From Pseudomonadota bacterium (GTDB taxonomy: Bacteria; Myxococcota_A; Bradymonadia; Bradymonadales; GCA-2716585): a stretch of DNA of 64,000 nucleotides. Every line of letters starts with the position of its first letter. The first letter of the stretch is position 1. The stretch is taken from positions 1-64,000 of the forward strand of contig SYOX01000207.1 in the NCBI GenBank assembly GCA_005804885.1, in the 5' to 3' direction. The position numbers were made by a program, and so were the translations under genes. The notes below the pieces were generated by a model, which worked only from the letters and a program-made list of their open reading frames with translations, was not told the origin of the DNA and did no database searches. Shown here piece after piece: positions 1-8,216 of the stretch.

Positions 1-57
1 GGGCCGGATCAGCGCGTCGAAGTGGGCCTGTGGATTGGGGTTTTCACGCCCCCTGGT

Positions 58-180
58 GTCGACCTGGGTCGTGCGCTGGCCTGCGACCGACAGGGCGCAG
101 CCCACCTGAAATTCTAGCCCCACCCGACGAGCCCGTCCCCCCTTGTGGGGGGCGGTGCGAGGAGCGTGGGGCGATCGTCG
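58..180 (+). repeat. Two-hairpin dispersed repeat, copy A
   Basis: This block is shared with 49429-49543 (reverse orientation) and 49638-49736. It has two potential hairpins in a fixed order: a stem beginning CTGCG near 80-100, and a second stem of the form CCGTCCCC...GGGGGCGG near 132-155 with a lengthened C/G run in this copy. Between them is the conserved block CCCCACCCGACGAGC. The first stem carries one A-G mismatch here. No coding gene is seen in 1-256; the element lies downstream of the stop of the barrel gene that reads leftward. It may act as a transcript end or REP-like element, but that is inference. Confidence 0.6.
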
Positions 181-256
181 ATTGAGCGCTGCCGGGCCCG
201 TGTCGTTTGCGGTCTGAGGACGCGCAAGGAGCCTGAGAACAACCGCGGAGGGCAGC

Positions 257-877
257 TCAGCGCCAGAGAATGCCCACGGAGAGGCCGAGGGCTCTGACCT
301 CTTCGGTCTGCTCGAAGTCCTCGGTGTTGAAGGTGATGCCGTAGAAGCGTGCGACGGCCTCCAGCGAGAGCGCCACGTCAGGGTTGAAGTACCAGAGAGC
401 GCCGCCCCCCAGGACGAGCCCGGAGGACTCCTCCTCCACCGTCAGGGCGCCGAGCCTCAGCTCGCTGAGGGTGTTGCCCAGGCCCCCGCGGACAAAGAAC
501 TCCCAGTCGCCGCCGCGATCGAAGAAGTACCACGCGCTCACATCGCCCATGAGGAAGGAGAGCTCGATCTTCAGGGTCGCGCCCAGCAGGACGGACTGGT
601 ATTCGAAGAGGAGGTCGGAGACGCCGAGGGTGAGGGCGAAGCCGCCGGGCCACGCGTGTCCGATCTTCAGATCGATGACCTTGCCGACGTCTGGATCATC
701 GTTGGAAGCCTCCAGGTTGAAGTTCGACTCTGCCAGGCCCAGCCCGCCGCCGAGCATGAGGCCCGCCCGCGGCCTGGCGCTGGCCTCGTCGGCGACCAGG
801 GTCGAGGCGGCCAGGGCGCAGGCGAGGAGGACCACCAGGGGCGCGAGCGGGCGACGGTGAAGGGGGGATGGGTTCAT
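257..877 (-). CDS. Outer-membrane beta-barrel-like protein
   Basis: The predicted 206-residue protein starts at an ATG preceded by GGAGG seven bases upstream. Residues 1 to about 34 form a Sec signal peptide (arginines, hydrophobic core PLVVLLACALAAS, cleavage near ASA). The rest consists of alternating hydrophobic and polar stretches with many Gly and aromatic residues, such as WYFFDRGGDWEFFVRGG, typical of a small OMP/porin-like barrel. It ends in a strand-like segment (GILWR) rather than the usual terminal Phe. It probably sits in the outer membrane; no ligand or partner can be inferred. The gene stands alone, with the next gene 250 bases away in the same direction. A soluble secreted beta-sandwich is the main alternative. 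Confidence 0.75.
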   Translation of the reverse strand: MNPSPLHRRPLAPLVVLLACALAASTLVADEASARPRAGLMLGGGLGLAESNFNLEASNDDPDVGKVIDLKIGHAWPGGFALTLGVSDLLFEYQSVLLGATLKIELSFLMGDVSAWYFFDRGGDWEFFVRGGLGNTLSELRLGALTVEEESSGLVLGGGALWYFNPDVALSLEAVARFYGITFNTEDFEQTEEVRALGLSVGILWR

Positions 878-1130
878 GATCGGGCCTCCGACGCGCGGAT
901 TGGGGAACAGGCCAGCATCTGCGAAATTCGATGAATATCATGTCGAAGGGCAGCGCGGCAAATCGAGCCGGTGAGGGTCGCGCCGCGATCGCGGCGCCGA
1001 TCGCGCTGGGCGGCTGGGTTGGCGGGAGGGCGGCGTTGAGGCGAAGGGAGAGAGGGAGAGCCGGGCGAGGGCGAGAGGGAGGAGAGGGTGCCCGCGCCGG
1101 GGAGGCGCGGTTGAGGACAAGGGGCAGGGG

Positions 1131-2789
1131 TCAGTCCACCGAGCCGACGAGATCGAAGTCGGAGGAGGCGTCCCAGCCGCGGACCATGCCGTGGATGACG
1201 GCCGGGGAGGAGAGCTGGACCTTGCAGACCTCGCCGGAGCCGGCCTTGAAGGGGCGGCAGTCGTACTTGGAGGTCGTCGGGGCGTCGCCGACGCGGATGT
1301 AGAGGTCGGCGTCGCGGGTGCCCTCCATCAGGAAGGTGTAGGAGCCGGAGGGCAGCGTCGGGGTCTCGAAGCGCATCTCCTGGTCGCGGACGACGGTGCC
1401 GCCGAGCTCCAGGCCCTCCCAGGCCACGATCGGCTCGGGCGTCTCGCCGCCCTCGCCGAAGCCCGGCACAAAGACGTTGTCCTCCTCGCCGGAGACGAGG
1501 ACGACCTCGGAGCGATCGACGTTCCTGAAGATCTGCTCGTAGGTCTGGGGGGCCTTGAAGCTCACCAGGCCCCGGATGAAGGCCAGGGTGGCCGTCGACA
1601 TCGAGCGGAAGAAGGAGGGCATGCCGTTGGTGACCAGATCGACGTGCTTCGTGCCGCGGGGGTCGTCGTCGTTGATGGCGGCGTGGGCGTCAAAGAGCGA
1701 GGAGTCGACGTAGGCGTAGGTGTCGCAGCCGTTCATGAAGATGATGACGTACTGCCCCGGGACCCAGTCGCCCTTGCTGGCCAGCGCCCGGATGTTGGCG
1801 CCCAGGCCCGCGTGGCCGTTGTAGACGATCAGGTCGGCGTCGCTGGAGAGGGCCGAGTAGCGGTTGTCGAAGGTGCGGCCGGCGGTGCGGACGTTGTCGA
1901 CCAGCAGGGCGGTCACGACGATCCTGTGGGTGTCGTCCAGGGTGGCCTCGAAGGTGACGTCGGGGACAGCGACGCCGGGGTTGGCCGGCACGACCGCGGG
2001 CGTGGTCTTCGGCGACCTGGTCCTGAGCTCGTCGCGCATGGCCCCGACGAAGCTGTTGTAGGCGGCCACGCCGGCGTCCGCGCTGGTCGTCGCGCCGTCG
2101 TCGTACTTGCCGAAGATCGCCACGACCTTCAGCACGCCGTCCTCCCAGACCTTGTGGTACTCGGGGAAGCGGCCGGAGGTGTTGACCGCGCTGACGCTGA
2201 CGGTGGCCTGCATCTTGACCACGTCCGCGTCGTTCAGCCGGCAGCTGAAGGCCTTGGGTCGGTAGTGGTACCACATGTTGCCGGTGGTCACGTCGTGGGC
2301 GTCGAAGCCCACGCAGTCGCGGCTGTAGCTGGCGGTGAACTTCTCCAGGCCCTTGAAGCTCACGTCGCGGGGCAGCTGAAGCATGTAGGTCGCGGGCACG
2401 GCGTTGCGGCGGCCCCAGGCGACCTGAAGGCTCGCGCTGTAGGTGACGCGGATCATGTCGCCGACCCGCTCGGTCTTGACGTTGGTCAGCGCCAGCTTGT
2501 CGATGCGGCCGACGGAGTTGTCCCCGTTGAGGTGGCCGATCGTGTAGAGCATCTGCTCCTCGATCTGGCCGTTGGGGTTGAAGCTCGTGGTGGTCAGCAG
2601 CTCGCCCTCGAAGGCGAAGTCCAGGAAGATGGCCTCGACGCTGGAGTCGGCCTTGCCCACCTCCGCCTTGGTCACGTCCCCGTCCGAGATCGGCAGCGTC
2701 TGCCCGAGGTCATCGGCGACCTCCTGCTCGGCGCACGCCGCAAAACCCGCCAGGCCCGCCACCATCACCGCCACAGTCGCCTTCTTCAT
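1131..2789 (-). CDS. Lipoprotein with caspase-like His/Cys dyad and C-terminal PPC domain
   Basis: The 552-residue protein is taken from an ATG with GGAGG just upstream; the open frame continues further but without signal-peptide character. The lipobox is GFAAC at residue 19. Residues about 315-360 contain a hydrophobic strand ending in YNGHAG (His326) and a second strand ending in FMNGCDTY (Cys355), the order and spacing of the catalytic dyad in clan CD peptidases (caspase/gingipain type). Residues about 460-552 match the pre-peptidase C-terminal (PPC) pattern, with ADLYIRVG, a CRPF/CKVQ cysteine pair and a terminal DFDLVGSVD. The likely role is an envelope-anchored cysteine peptidase. The family is not one I can name, and catalytic activity is inferred. 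Confidence 0.7.
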   Translation of the reverse strand: MKKATVAVMVAGLAGFAACAEQEVADDLGQTLPISDGDVTKAEVGKADSSVEAIFLDFAFEGELLTTTSFNPNGQIEEQMLYTIGHLNGDNSVGRIDKLALTNVKTERVGDMIRVTYSASLQVAWGRRNAVPATYMLQLPRDVSFKGLEKFTASYSRDCVGFDAHDVTTGNMWYHYRPKAFSCRLNDADVVKMQATVSVSAVNTSGRFPEYHKVWEDGVLKVVAIFGKYDDGATTSADAGVAAYNSFVGAMRDELRTRSPKTTPAVVPANPGVAVPDVTFEATLDDTHRIVVTALLVDNVRTAGRTFDNRYSALSSDADLIVYNGHAGLGANIRALASKGDWVPGQYVIIFMNGCDTYAYVDSSLFDAHAAINDDDPRGTKHVDLVTNGMPSFFRSMSTATLAFIRGLVSFKAPQTYEQIFRNVDRSEVVLVSGEEDNVFVPGFGEGGETPEPIVAWEGLELGGTVVRDQEMRFETPTLPSGSYTFLMEGTRDADLYIRVGDAPTTSKYDCRPFKAGSGEVCKVQLSSPAVIHGMVRGWDASSDFDLVGSVD

Positions 2790-3005
2790 CGCCTCGCTCC
2801 TCCATCCGGGTCCGTTGACCGCTCGTCCGGCCCGGCCCCAAAGCAAGATCCTTGCCATATCTCGAAAACGACACCCGACGCCGCCAACACGAGATCGAGA
2901 TACCTCGACATGCCCTCCACGACCGAGCGCCCGCTCGAGTGGCGAGCGCAGTAGCCACCCTGAAGACCCCACGGGCGGCAAGCGCGGTTGCCGTCTCGCG
3001 CCCAA

Positions 3006-4616
3006 ATGAGCGATACCTGGGGCCAGGACCGCGCGACCTCGGAGTCGATGAGCCAGGACGATCCATACGACGCGCTGCGAGAGGCCGTCGCGAGACACCC
3101 GGAGGACGAGCAGGCCGCTCAGGAGCTGCTGCGGCTCGCCTGCGCTCGCCTCGATCGCCCCACCTTCCTGCTGGCCGCGCGCGCTCTGGGGCTCTTCCTG
3201 GCCGAGGATCTGACCGAGGCCATGGAGGGCAACCTGAGCGCCGTGGCGCGCTACCTCGACGCCCTCAAGCGCCGCGACAGCCTCGACAGGCTCTCCTGGG
3301 AGGACGAGGCCGGGGTGGCCCACAGCGGCCCCGCGCTGCTGGCGCGCCTCTTTGGCGCCATCGAGCCCCACGTGCCCATCCAGCTCCGCCTGCGGCTCAA
3401 CGACCACCCCATCGCGCTCGATCTGCCCCGCGCCCTCGTCCTGCACTTCCTGGCCGACATCGTCGATCAGCTCGCCCGCGCCCACGCCGACTCTCCCGCG
3501 CACCCGATGGCCGCCCGCGCCGTCGCGCTGCTCCGCCAGATCGCCTCCACCCCCTCCCCGGCCCACCTCAAGCTCGCGCGGCAGCTCGCCGAGGCCATCG
3601 CCCGCGTGCCGCGCCGCGATCCCCTCGGGCAGCTCGCGCTGGCCGCCGCCGAGGCCGCCCACGGCGGCCAGCGCGCCCTCTTCTGGCGACACGTCGAGTT
3701 GGCCGCAGGCGGCCCCGGCTGGCGCCTGGAGGGCTTCGAAGGCCGCGCCTTCCTTCACTTCCTCAACGGGCTGGCCGCCTCATTGCGCCGCCTCGGCGAC
3801 CACTCCCCCTTTCACCAGCTCAAGCGCCTCTCCGGCAGCCTCATGGCCCACCCCGGCCTCAAGACCACCCCCGTCGACATCCTGCGCCCCCTGCCCATGA
3901 AGCCCTGGGACACCGACACCCTCCTCGGCCTCCCCCCCGCCCTCTCCGCCGACTTATGGCCCTCCCTCCACCCCTCCCTCCTCCACACCCGCGCCCCGGC
4001 CGCCCCCTCCCCCCAGGGCGACGACCGCATGGAGCACCTCGCCACGATCACCCTCCCCCCGGCCGCCGATGATCACGCCGTCGCCCTCTTCTTGAGCCAC
4101 CTGTCCGACAACGAGGCCTCCCGACCCCACTCCCACCACGCCCGCGTCGTCCTGCTCCCCCACCCCGCCCATCCCTCGATCCCAGGCCCGACCCGCGACG
4201 ACCACCGCCCCCTGGAGCGCGCAAGGCCCCCTCGCGGCGTCACCCGCACCTCCATCCACGTCCCCGTCCATGTCTTTGATGACTTCTTCGGCTTCGTCGC
4301 CAGCGATCCGGCCGCGCTCGGCCTGACCCAGGACGTCGCCGACGACATCGAGCGCCTCAGAGAGCTCCTGATCGGCTTCAGCGTCGTCGGCGGCGGACCC
4401 CTCGGCCTCACCCATCCAACACCCACCGACAAAAATAGCGAGGAATCAGAACCACTTACACACGGACCACGGGCTCCCGACGAGGATCTCGGCAAAGACT
4501 CCCCCGGCGGCGCCTACCTGATGCGCCTGAGCGCCAGCCTCTTCGGCCGCGAGGTCCACTTCGGACCTCACGGCGTCCTGCACGTCTTCGCCGACACGGC
4601 CTTCTGGCGCCCCTGA
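3006..4616 (+). CDS. Hypothetical protein, Ala/Leu-rich
   Basis: I do not recognise this 536-residue protein. It has no signal peptide or membrane segment and is probably cytoplasmic. The first 300 residues look all-helical and rich in Ala, Leu and Arg, possibly degenerate helical repeats. The rest is Pro/His-rich with a compact C-terminal segment around FGREVHFGPHGVLHVF. The start is uncertain: ATG at 3006 is used, but ATG at 3048 (MSQDDPYD) has GGAG three bases upstream and may be the true start, while an in-frame TTG at 2988 lacks support. It diverges from the PPC-domain lipoprotein and converges on the MYXO-CTERM gene, with a hairpin array between the two stop codons. Confidence 0.7.
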   Translation: MSDTWGQDRATSESMSQDDPYDALREAVARHPEDEQAAQELLRLACARLDRPTFLLAARALGLFLAEDLTEAMEGNLSAVARYLDALKRRDSLDRLSWEDEAGVAHSGPALLARLFGAIEPHVPIQLRLRLNDHPIALDLPRALVLHFLADIVDQLARAHADSPAHPMAARAVALLRQIASTPSPAHLKLARQLAEAIARVPRRDPLGQLALAAAEAAHGGQRALFWRHVELAAGGPGWRLEGFEGRAFLHFLNGLAASLRRLGDHSPFHQLKRLSGSLMAHPGLKTTPVDILRPLPMKPWDTDTLLGLPPALSADLWPSLHPSLLHTRAPAAPSPQGDDRMEHLATITLPPAADDHAVALFLSHLSDNEASRPHSHHARVVLLPHPAHPSIPGPTRDDHRPLERARPPRGVTRTSIHVPVHVFDDFFGFVASDPAALGLTQDVADDIERLRELLIGFSVVGGGPLGLTHPTPTDKNSEESEPLTHGPRAPDEDLGKDSPGGAYLMRLSASLFGREVHFGPHGVLHVFADTAFWRP

Positions 4617-4621
4617 CCCCC

Positions 4622-5010
4622 GCACTCCACCCGCACACTCCACCCCCTGTCCCCCTCCTCCCTCCGGAAGGAGGGGGGACGCTCGTATTACGGACAAGGT
4701 GGATAGGGGGATGGGCTTGTTGGGTGGGCAGGATGATTCGGGGGGTGGGCCGCAGGAGCCTTCGCCGGGATCACTGGCCACCTGGGGCGAGACCCCGTCG
4801 GGGACAATCGTGAGGTCGTCGGGGCGGGACTCGATCCACCCGAAGCCATGATACGAGCGCCCCGAACCATCTTGCCTGTAATACGAGAGTTCCCCCTCCT
4901 TGCGCAGCGAGGAGGGGGACAGGGGGTGGAGTTGCGATCCACCGACACCCGTAATTCAAGAGTCCCCCCTCCTCGTGGAACGAGGAGGGGGACAGGGGGT
5001 GGAGTGTGGG
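4622..5010. repeat. Array of three G/C-run hairpins between convergent genes
   Basis: The 443-base gap between two convergent stop codons holds three related palindromes: 4622-4691 in reverse orientation, and 4878-4933 and 4951-5008 in forward orientation, 73 bases apart. Each has a GTAATAC-like or GTAATTC border, a stem of about 11 pairs built on TCCCCCTCCT/AGGAGGGGGA with a short variable loop, and a tail AGGGGGTGGAG. The loops differ while the stems are kept. They could serve as bidirectional transcription ends, although no T-tract follows. The central part (4692-4877) carries a further block that recurs near 37.2 kb. Confidence 0.7.
4685..4766 (+). repeat. Dispersed block shared with 37230-37277
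   Basis: The segment ends with GCCGCAGGAGCCTTCGCC, found identically at 37260-37277. In both places this is preceded by a TTACGGACA-like start and a GGATGA or CGATGACTT motif with a G-run. The copy near 37.2 kb is shorter, lacking about 35 bases of the middle. No open frame explains the sharing. Confidence 0.55.
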
Positions 5011-5059
5011 GGGGAGTGTGGGGCTGGAGTGTGCCCTTCGGCTCTGCCGTGGAACCTGT

Positions 5060-6454
5060 TCAGTCGCGGCGGCGACGGGCCAGGAAGAGGGCGCCGAGCA
5101 GCAGCGACGCCCACACCAGCGCGCCATTGGAGCGGCCGGGGGACACCGCGCAGCCCTCGTCGTCCTTCGGAGCCGGGGCCACGACCTCGGGCTGGGCCTC
5201 CGGCTCGCCCTCAGAGTCCGTGCAGCCCGCGATGTCGATCGTGCAGTCGCTCTTGCAGGCCACCGTCCCCACGGTCCCAGGCGCAAAATCCGCGCAGACC
5301 CCGCCGCCGACGTTCTCGCCGTCGCAGTCCTCGCCCTCGTCGATGGTCCCGTTGCCGCAAGACGTCGGCGCCGCCTCGCAGGAGGACGTGTCGAGCGAGC
5401 AGTCCTCGTTGCAGCCCAGCGCGCCGCCCAAGAAGCCCTCGCCCTCGCACGTCGCCCCGCCCAGCTCAAACCCCTCGCAGCGCTCGCCTTCGTCGATGAT
5501 GCTGTTGCCGCACAGCGTGCAGGCGTCGGTGTTCAGCGTGCAGTCCTCATTACAGCCGAGCTCGCCGACCGAGCCGCTGACCGCGCCCGCGCACGTCGAG
5601 TCGCCGAGATCCTCGCCGTCGCAGGCCTCATCATTGCGCTTGACGCCGTCGCCGCAGACGTTGTTCTCGGCCGGCTCGCAGGCGCTCGTGTCCAAGGCGC
5701 AGTCGGCGCAGGTCAGGACGCCGCCGCCAAAACCCTCGCCTTCACAGGTCGCCCCGCCGATGTCGTCGCCTTCACAGCTCTCGCCGTCCTCAAGCATCCC
5801 ATTGCCGCAGGTCGTGCACAGAGCCGTGTCCAGCGTGCAGCCGGCGAAGCAGCGCAGCGTGCCGCCGTCGAAGCCCTCGCTCTGGCAGGTGGCGCCGTTG
5901 AGGTTGGCGCCCTCGCACTCCTCGCCGGGGCTTCTCACGTTGTCGCCGCATCGCTCGCAGGCGCTCGTGTTCAGGGTGCAATCATTGCGACAGGAGATGG
6001 TCCCGCGATCAAAGCCCTCTCCCACGCACGTCGCGCCGTCGAGCAGCGCGCCGTCGCAGTCCTCGCCCTCATCCAGAGCGTTGTTGCCGCAGTCGCCCAG
6101 GACGGGGAAGTCGGCCGGGTCGCCGGGGCGCGTCTTCGTCCCGCCTGGGAGCGGCTGACCTTGCCGCCACATCCCGTCGGGGTCGTTGAGCTCCTGACCG
6201 TTGGTGAAGCCGTCCCCGTCCGAGTCGAGGTTGAAGATCGCCGCCCACGTGTAGCCATTGCCGCTGAAGGCCACGCCGAAGGGGTTGCGCGAGCCGCCAC
6301 CCCTCGGGTTGAAGTGACAGGTCGAGCAGCTGAACGACGTCGGCACCAGGCTGACATAGCCCGAGAAGGCCTGCGCCTCCGCCTGAATCATCACCGACGC
6401 AGCCACGACCCCAGCCAGCACGACCCCGATCCTGCTCAACACACCACCCTTCAT
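5060..6454 (-). CDS. MYXO-CTERM protein with CxxCH motif and six Cys-rich repeats
   Basis: The 464-residue protein starts at an ATG after AAGGAGAGGAG. Residues 1-29 are a signal peptide (cleavage AQA-F). A single CSTCH motif (Cys43, Cys46, His47) could bind heme c, followed by a calcium-type loop DSDGDGFTNGQE near 77-88. From 122 to about 425 there are six Myxococcus cysteine-rich modules of the pattern CG(N/D)xxxxEGExC(D/E)G. The tail from 434 is GC, a hydrophobic helix and RRRRD, the MYXO-CTERM sorting signal known to be processed by myxosortases and surface-anchored. It is probably a cell-surface protein; the heme role is inference. It stands alone in its orientation. Confidence 0.85.
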   Translation of the reverse strand: MKGGVLSRIGVVLAGVVAASVMIQAEAQAFSGYVSLVPTSFSCSTCHFNPRGGGSRNPFGVAFSGNGYTWAAIFNLDSDGDGFTNGQELNDPDGMWRQGQPLPGGTKTRPGDPADFPVLGDCGNNALDEGEDCDGALLDGATCVGEGFDRGTISCRNDCTLNTSACERCGDNVRSPGEECEGANLNGATCQSEGFDGGTLRCFAGCTLDTALCTTCGNGMLEDGESCEGDDIGGATCEGEGFGGGVLTCADCALDTSACEPAENNVCGDGVKRNDEACDGEDLGDSTCAGAVSGSVGELGCNEDCTLNTDACTLCGNSIIDEGERCEGFELGGATCEGEGFLGGALGCNEDCSLDTSSCEAAPTSCGNGTIDEGEDCDGENVGGGVCADFAPGTVGTVACKSDCTIDIAGCTDSEGEPEAQPEVVAPAPKDDEGCAVSPGRSNGALVWASLLLGALFLARRRRD

Positions 6455-6717
6455 GACCGCTCCTCTCCTTGCGTCAGGTCCACGAAAATTGACGCCACAC
6501 TTTGGCACCAACGCGCCTTGCGCGCAAACGCCAAATGACGACCTCCGCGCCGCCGCGCTCGGGGCCCTCAAGAGCCCCACACGACGCCCCCGACCAGGGG
6601 ACGCCGCCGCGAGCGCGGGGCTGGCCAGCCGGGCCGTTTCGTGCGATGGTTTGTCGCAGTTGTTCGTGCGGGTTTCTCCTCCGAGGCCCGCCGCGATGAG
6701 GCGCAGGCGACGACCTG

Positions 6718-7200
6718 ATGAAGCTGTCGATCAAATCTCTCTATGCGGTGCGGGCGCTCTTCCACATGGCCTACCATGCGCCCTCGTCCACGACCCGCGT
6801 GGCGCACATCGCCGAGGCCGAGGGGATCAGCGCGGGCTTCCTGGACCAGATCTTCCAGGCCTTGAGAAAGGCGGGCGTGGTGGGCAGCAAGCGGGGCCCG
6901 CAGGGCGGCTACTTCCTGGCCCGGCCGCTGGACGCGATCACGCTCGGCGAGATCGTCCGGGTGATCGAGGGCGAGACGGAGCACGGCCTGTGCAAGGCGC
7001 CGCGCGAGGAGGCCGAGGGCCTGCCGACCGAGGCCCCCCCCGAGGCCACGGGCTTGATGGTCACGGAGGAGGTCTGGCGGGAGGTCGCCGGGCAGATCGA
7101 CGCGATCCTCGACGCCTACACCCTCCAGGATCTGGTGTCGCGCGGCCAGCAGCAGGGGCTGGCCCGCGAGGACTTCAGCAGCTTCATCTACATCATTTAA
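6718..7200 (+). CDS. Rrf2 family transcriptional regulator
   Basis: The 160-residue protein has the Rrf2 winged-helix fold: MKLSIKSLYAVRALFHMA at the start, a helix-turn-helix around 24-52 (AHIAEAEGISAGFLDQIFQ) and the wing segment KRGPQGGYFLARP. The IscR-type three-cysteine cluster is absent; only one Cys (GLCKAP) lies in that part, so Fe-S sensing of the IscR kind is unlikely. The C-terminal extension GLAREDFSSFIYII is characteristic of nothing I know. It is followed at 75 and 81 bases by an ABM-fold gene and a CoA-binding gene in the same direction, which may be its targets. The ribosome binding site is weak. Confidence 0.9.
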   Translation: MKLSIKSLYAVRALFHMAYHAPSSTTRVAHIAEAEGISAGFLDQIFQALRKAGVVGSKRGPQGGYFLARPLDAITLGEIVRVIEGETEHGLCKAPREEAEGLPTEAPPEATGLMVTEEVWREVAGQIDAILDAYTLQDLVSRGQQQGLAREDFSSFIYII

Positions 7201-7275
7201 GGCTCCAGGCGGCTGACTTGACGGCGGGCGGACCTCGGGCGATCATCCGAGGAAGTCGACGACTTGGGGGCGGCC

Positions 7276-7578
7276 ATGGCTGAAGAGCAGGTCTATGTCA
7301 TTGCGCGTATCCACGCCCGGGAGGACACCGTCGATGAGCTCCGGCGCGTGCTGTCCTCGCTGCTGGCCCCGACGCGCCAGGAGCTGGGCTGCCTTCAATA
7401 CGACCTCGTCCAGAACCACTTCGATCCGCAGGAGTTCACCTTCCTGGAGCGCTGGGAGAGCCGTGCGGCGCTCGACGTGCACCTGAGATCGGGCTACTTG
7501 CAGGAGGTCGCCTTCGCGCTGGAGGGCTTGCTCGACAAGCCGGTCGAGATCCGGCTTCACAGGCCGGTCGAGGGTTGA
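7276..7578 (+). CDS. Antibiotic biosynthesis monooxygenase (ABM) domain protein
   Basis: This 100-residue protein fits a single ABM domain of the YgiN type: YVIARIHAREDTVDELRRVL, then GCLQYDLVQN and FTFLERWESRAALDVHL. Such dimeric ferredoxin-like proteins act as small quinol or polyketide monooxygenases or as heme-degrading enzymes; the substrate cannot be read here. The start ATG at 7276 follows a G-rich stretch; an in-frame TTG twelve bases earlier is possible but less likely. It is the second gene of the Rrf2 island. Confidence 0.85.
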   Translation: MAEEQVYVIARIHAREDTVDELRRVLSSLLAPTRQELGCLQYDLVQNHFDPQEFTFLERWESRAALDVHLRSGYLQEVAFALEGLLDKPVEIRLHRPVEG

Positions 7579-7659
7579 AGGCGCTGGCCTGCGCGCGATC
7601 ACACGCCCCGTTGAGGGTTGGACCAGGGCGGCCAGGGTCGCCGCACAGGAGATTTTACC

Positions 7660-8169
7660 ATGAGCCATCCGCTTGAGGGCGTCATCCGGGGCGCCGACGG
7701 CTTCGTCCTGATCGGGGATTCGTCGCAAGAGCGCTTCCCGGCGCAGTCGTTCCACAACTACACGCGCACGCGCAAGTCCTTCTACTGCCTGGACATGGGC
7801 GGCCTGACGGAGTCGCGCGGCTCCTCCAAGGGAGAGAAGCTCTACACCTCGGTCGCCGAGCTGCCGGCGGATCGCAGCGACCTGGCCGTGATCTGGGTCA
7901 AGCCGCGCGCGGCGGCCAAGGCCGTGGAGCTGGCCCACGAGGCGGGCTGCACGCGGGTGTGGTTCAGCTTCACGACCGGCCACCCGGACGCGGTGGCGCG
8001 CGCCAGAGAGCTGGGCATGGAGGTCGTGGAGATCGGCCGCTGCCCGGTGCACTACATGGACGAGATGGTCCCGGCCTGCAAGGCCCACACCCTGCTCCTG
8101 AAGGCCTCGGGCTCGTACAGCCGACCGCCACAGACCGACCCCGAAGCCCCCCGCCGAGAGCTCTGGTAG
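7660..8169 (+). CDS. CoA-binding domain protein (YccU-like)
   Basis: The 169-residue protein has the Rossmann-type CoA_binding_2 fold: FVLIGDSSQERFPAQSFHNY at the front, then LAVIWVKPRAAAKAVELAHEAG, WFSFTTGHPDAVARARELG and a terminal VEIGRCPVHYMDE (conserved Cys-Pro). Such proteins resemble the CoA-binding part of succinyl-CoA synthetase but lack catalytic domains. The start ATG follows AGGAGA by eight bases. As third gene of the Rrf2 island it may be co-transcribed with the ABM gene. The usual GxSxxxxKxG front motif of the family is only loosely kept (GDSSQERFPA). Confidence 0.8.
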   Translation: MSHPLEGVIRGADGFVLIGDSSQERFPAQSFHNYTRTRKSFYCLDMGGLTESRGSSKGEKLYTSVAELPADRSDLAVIWVKPRAAAKAVELAHEAGCTRVWFSFTTGHPDAVARARELGMEVVEIGRCPVHYMDEMVPACKAHTLLLKASGSYSRPPQTDPEAPRRELW

Positions 8170-8216
8170 CCGACCGTCGCCTGGGCTGGCTCGTTCGAGC
8201 GCGGGCGGGGCGCTCG

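Noticed and set aside
1191-2954. Large open frame on the plus strand opposite the PPC lipoprotein
   Set aside because: Low-complexity Gly/Val/Asp/Leu translation typical of an antisense shadow in GC-rich DNA; the minus strand has signal peptide, ribosome site and domains.
6718-7200. IscR-like Fe-S sensing by the Rrf2 protein
   Set aside because: Only one cysteine in the relevant region.
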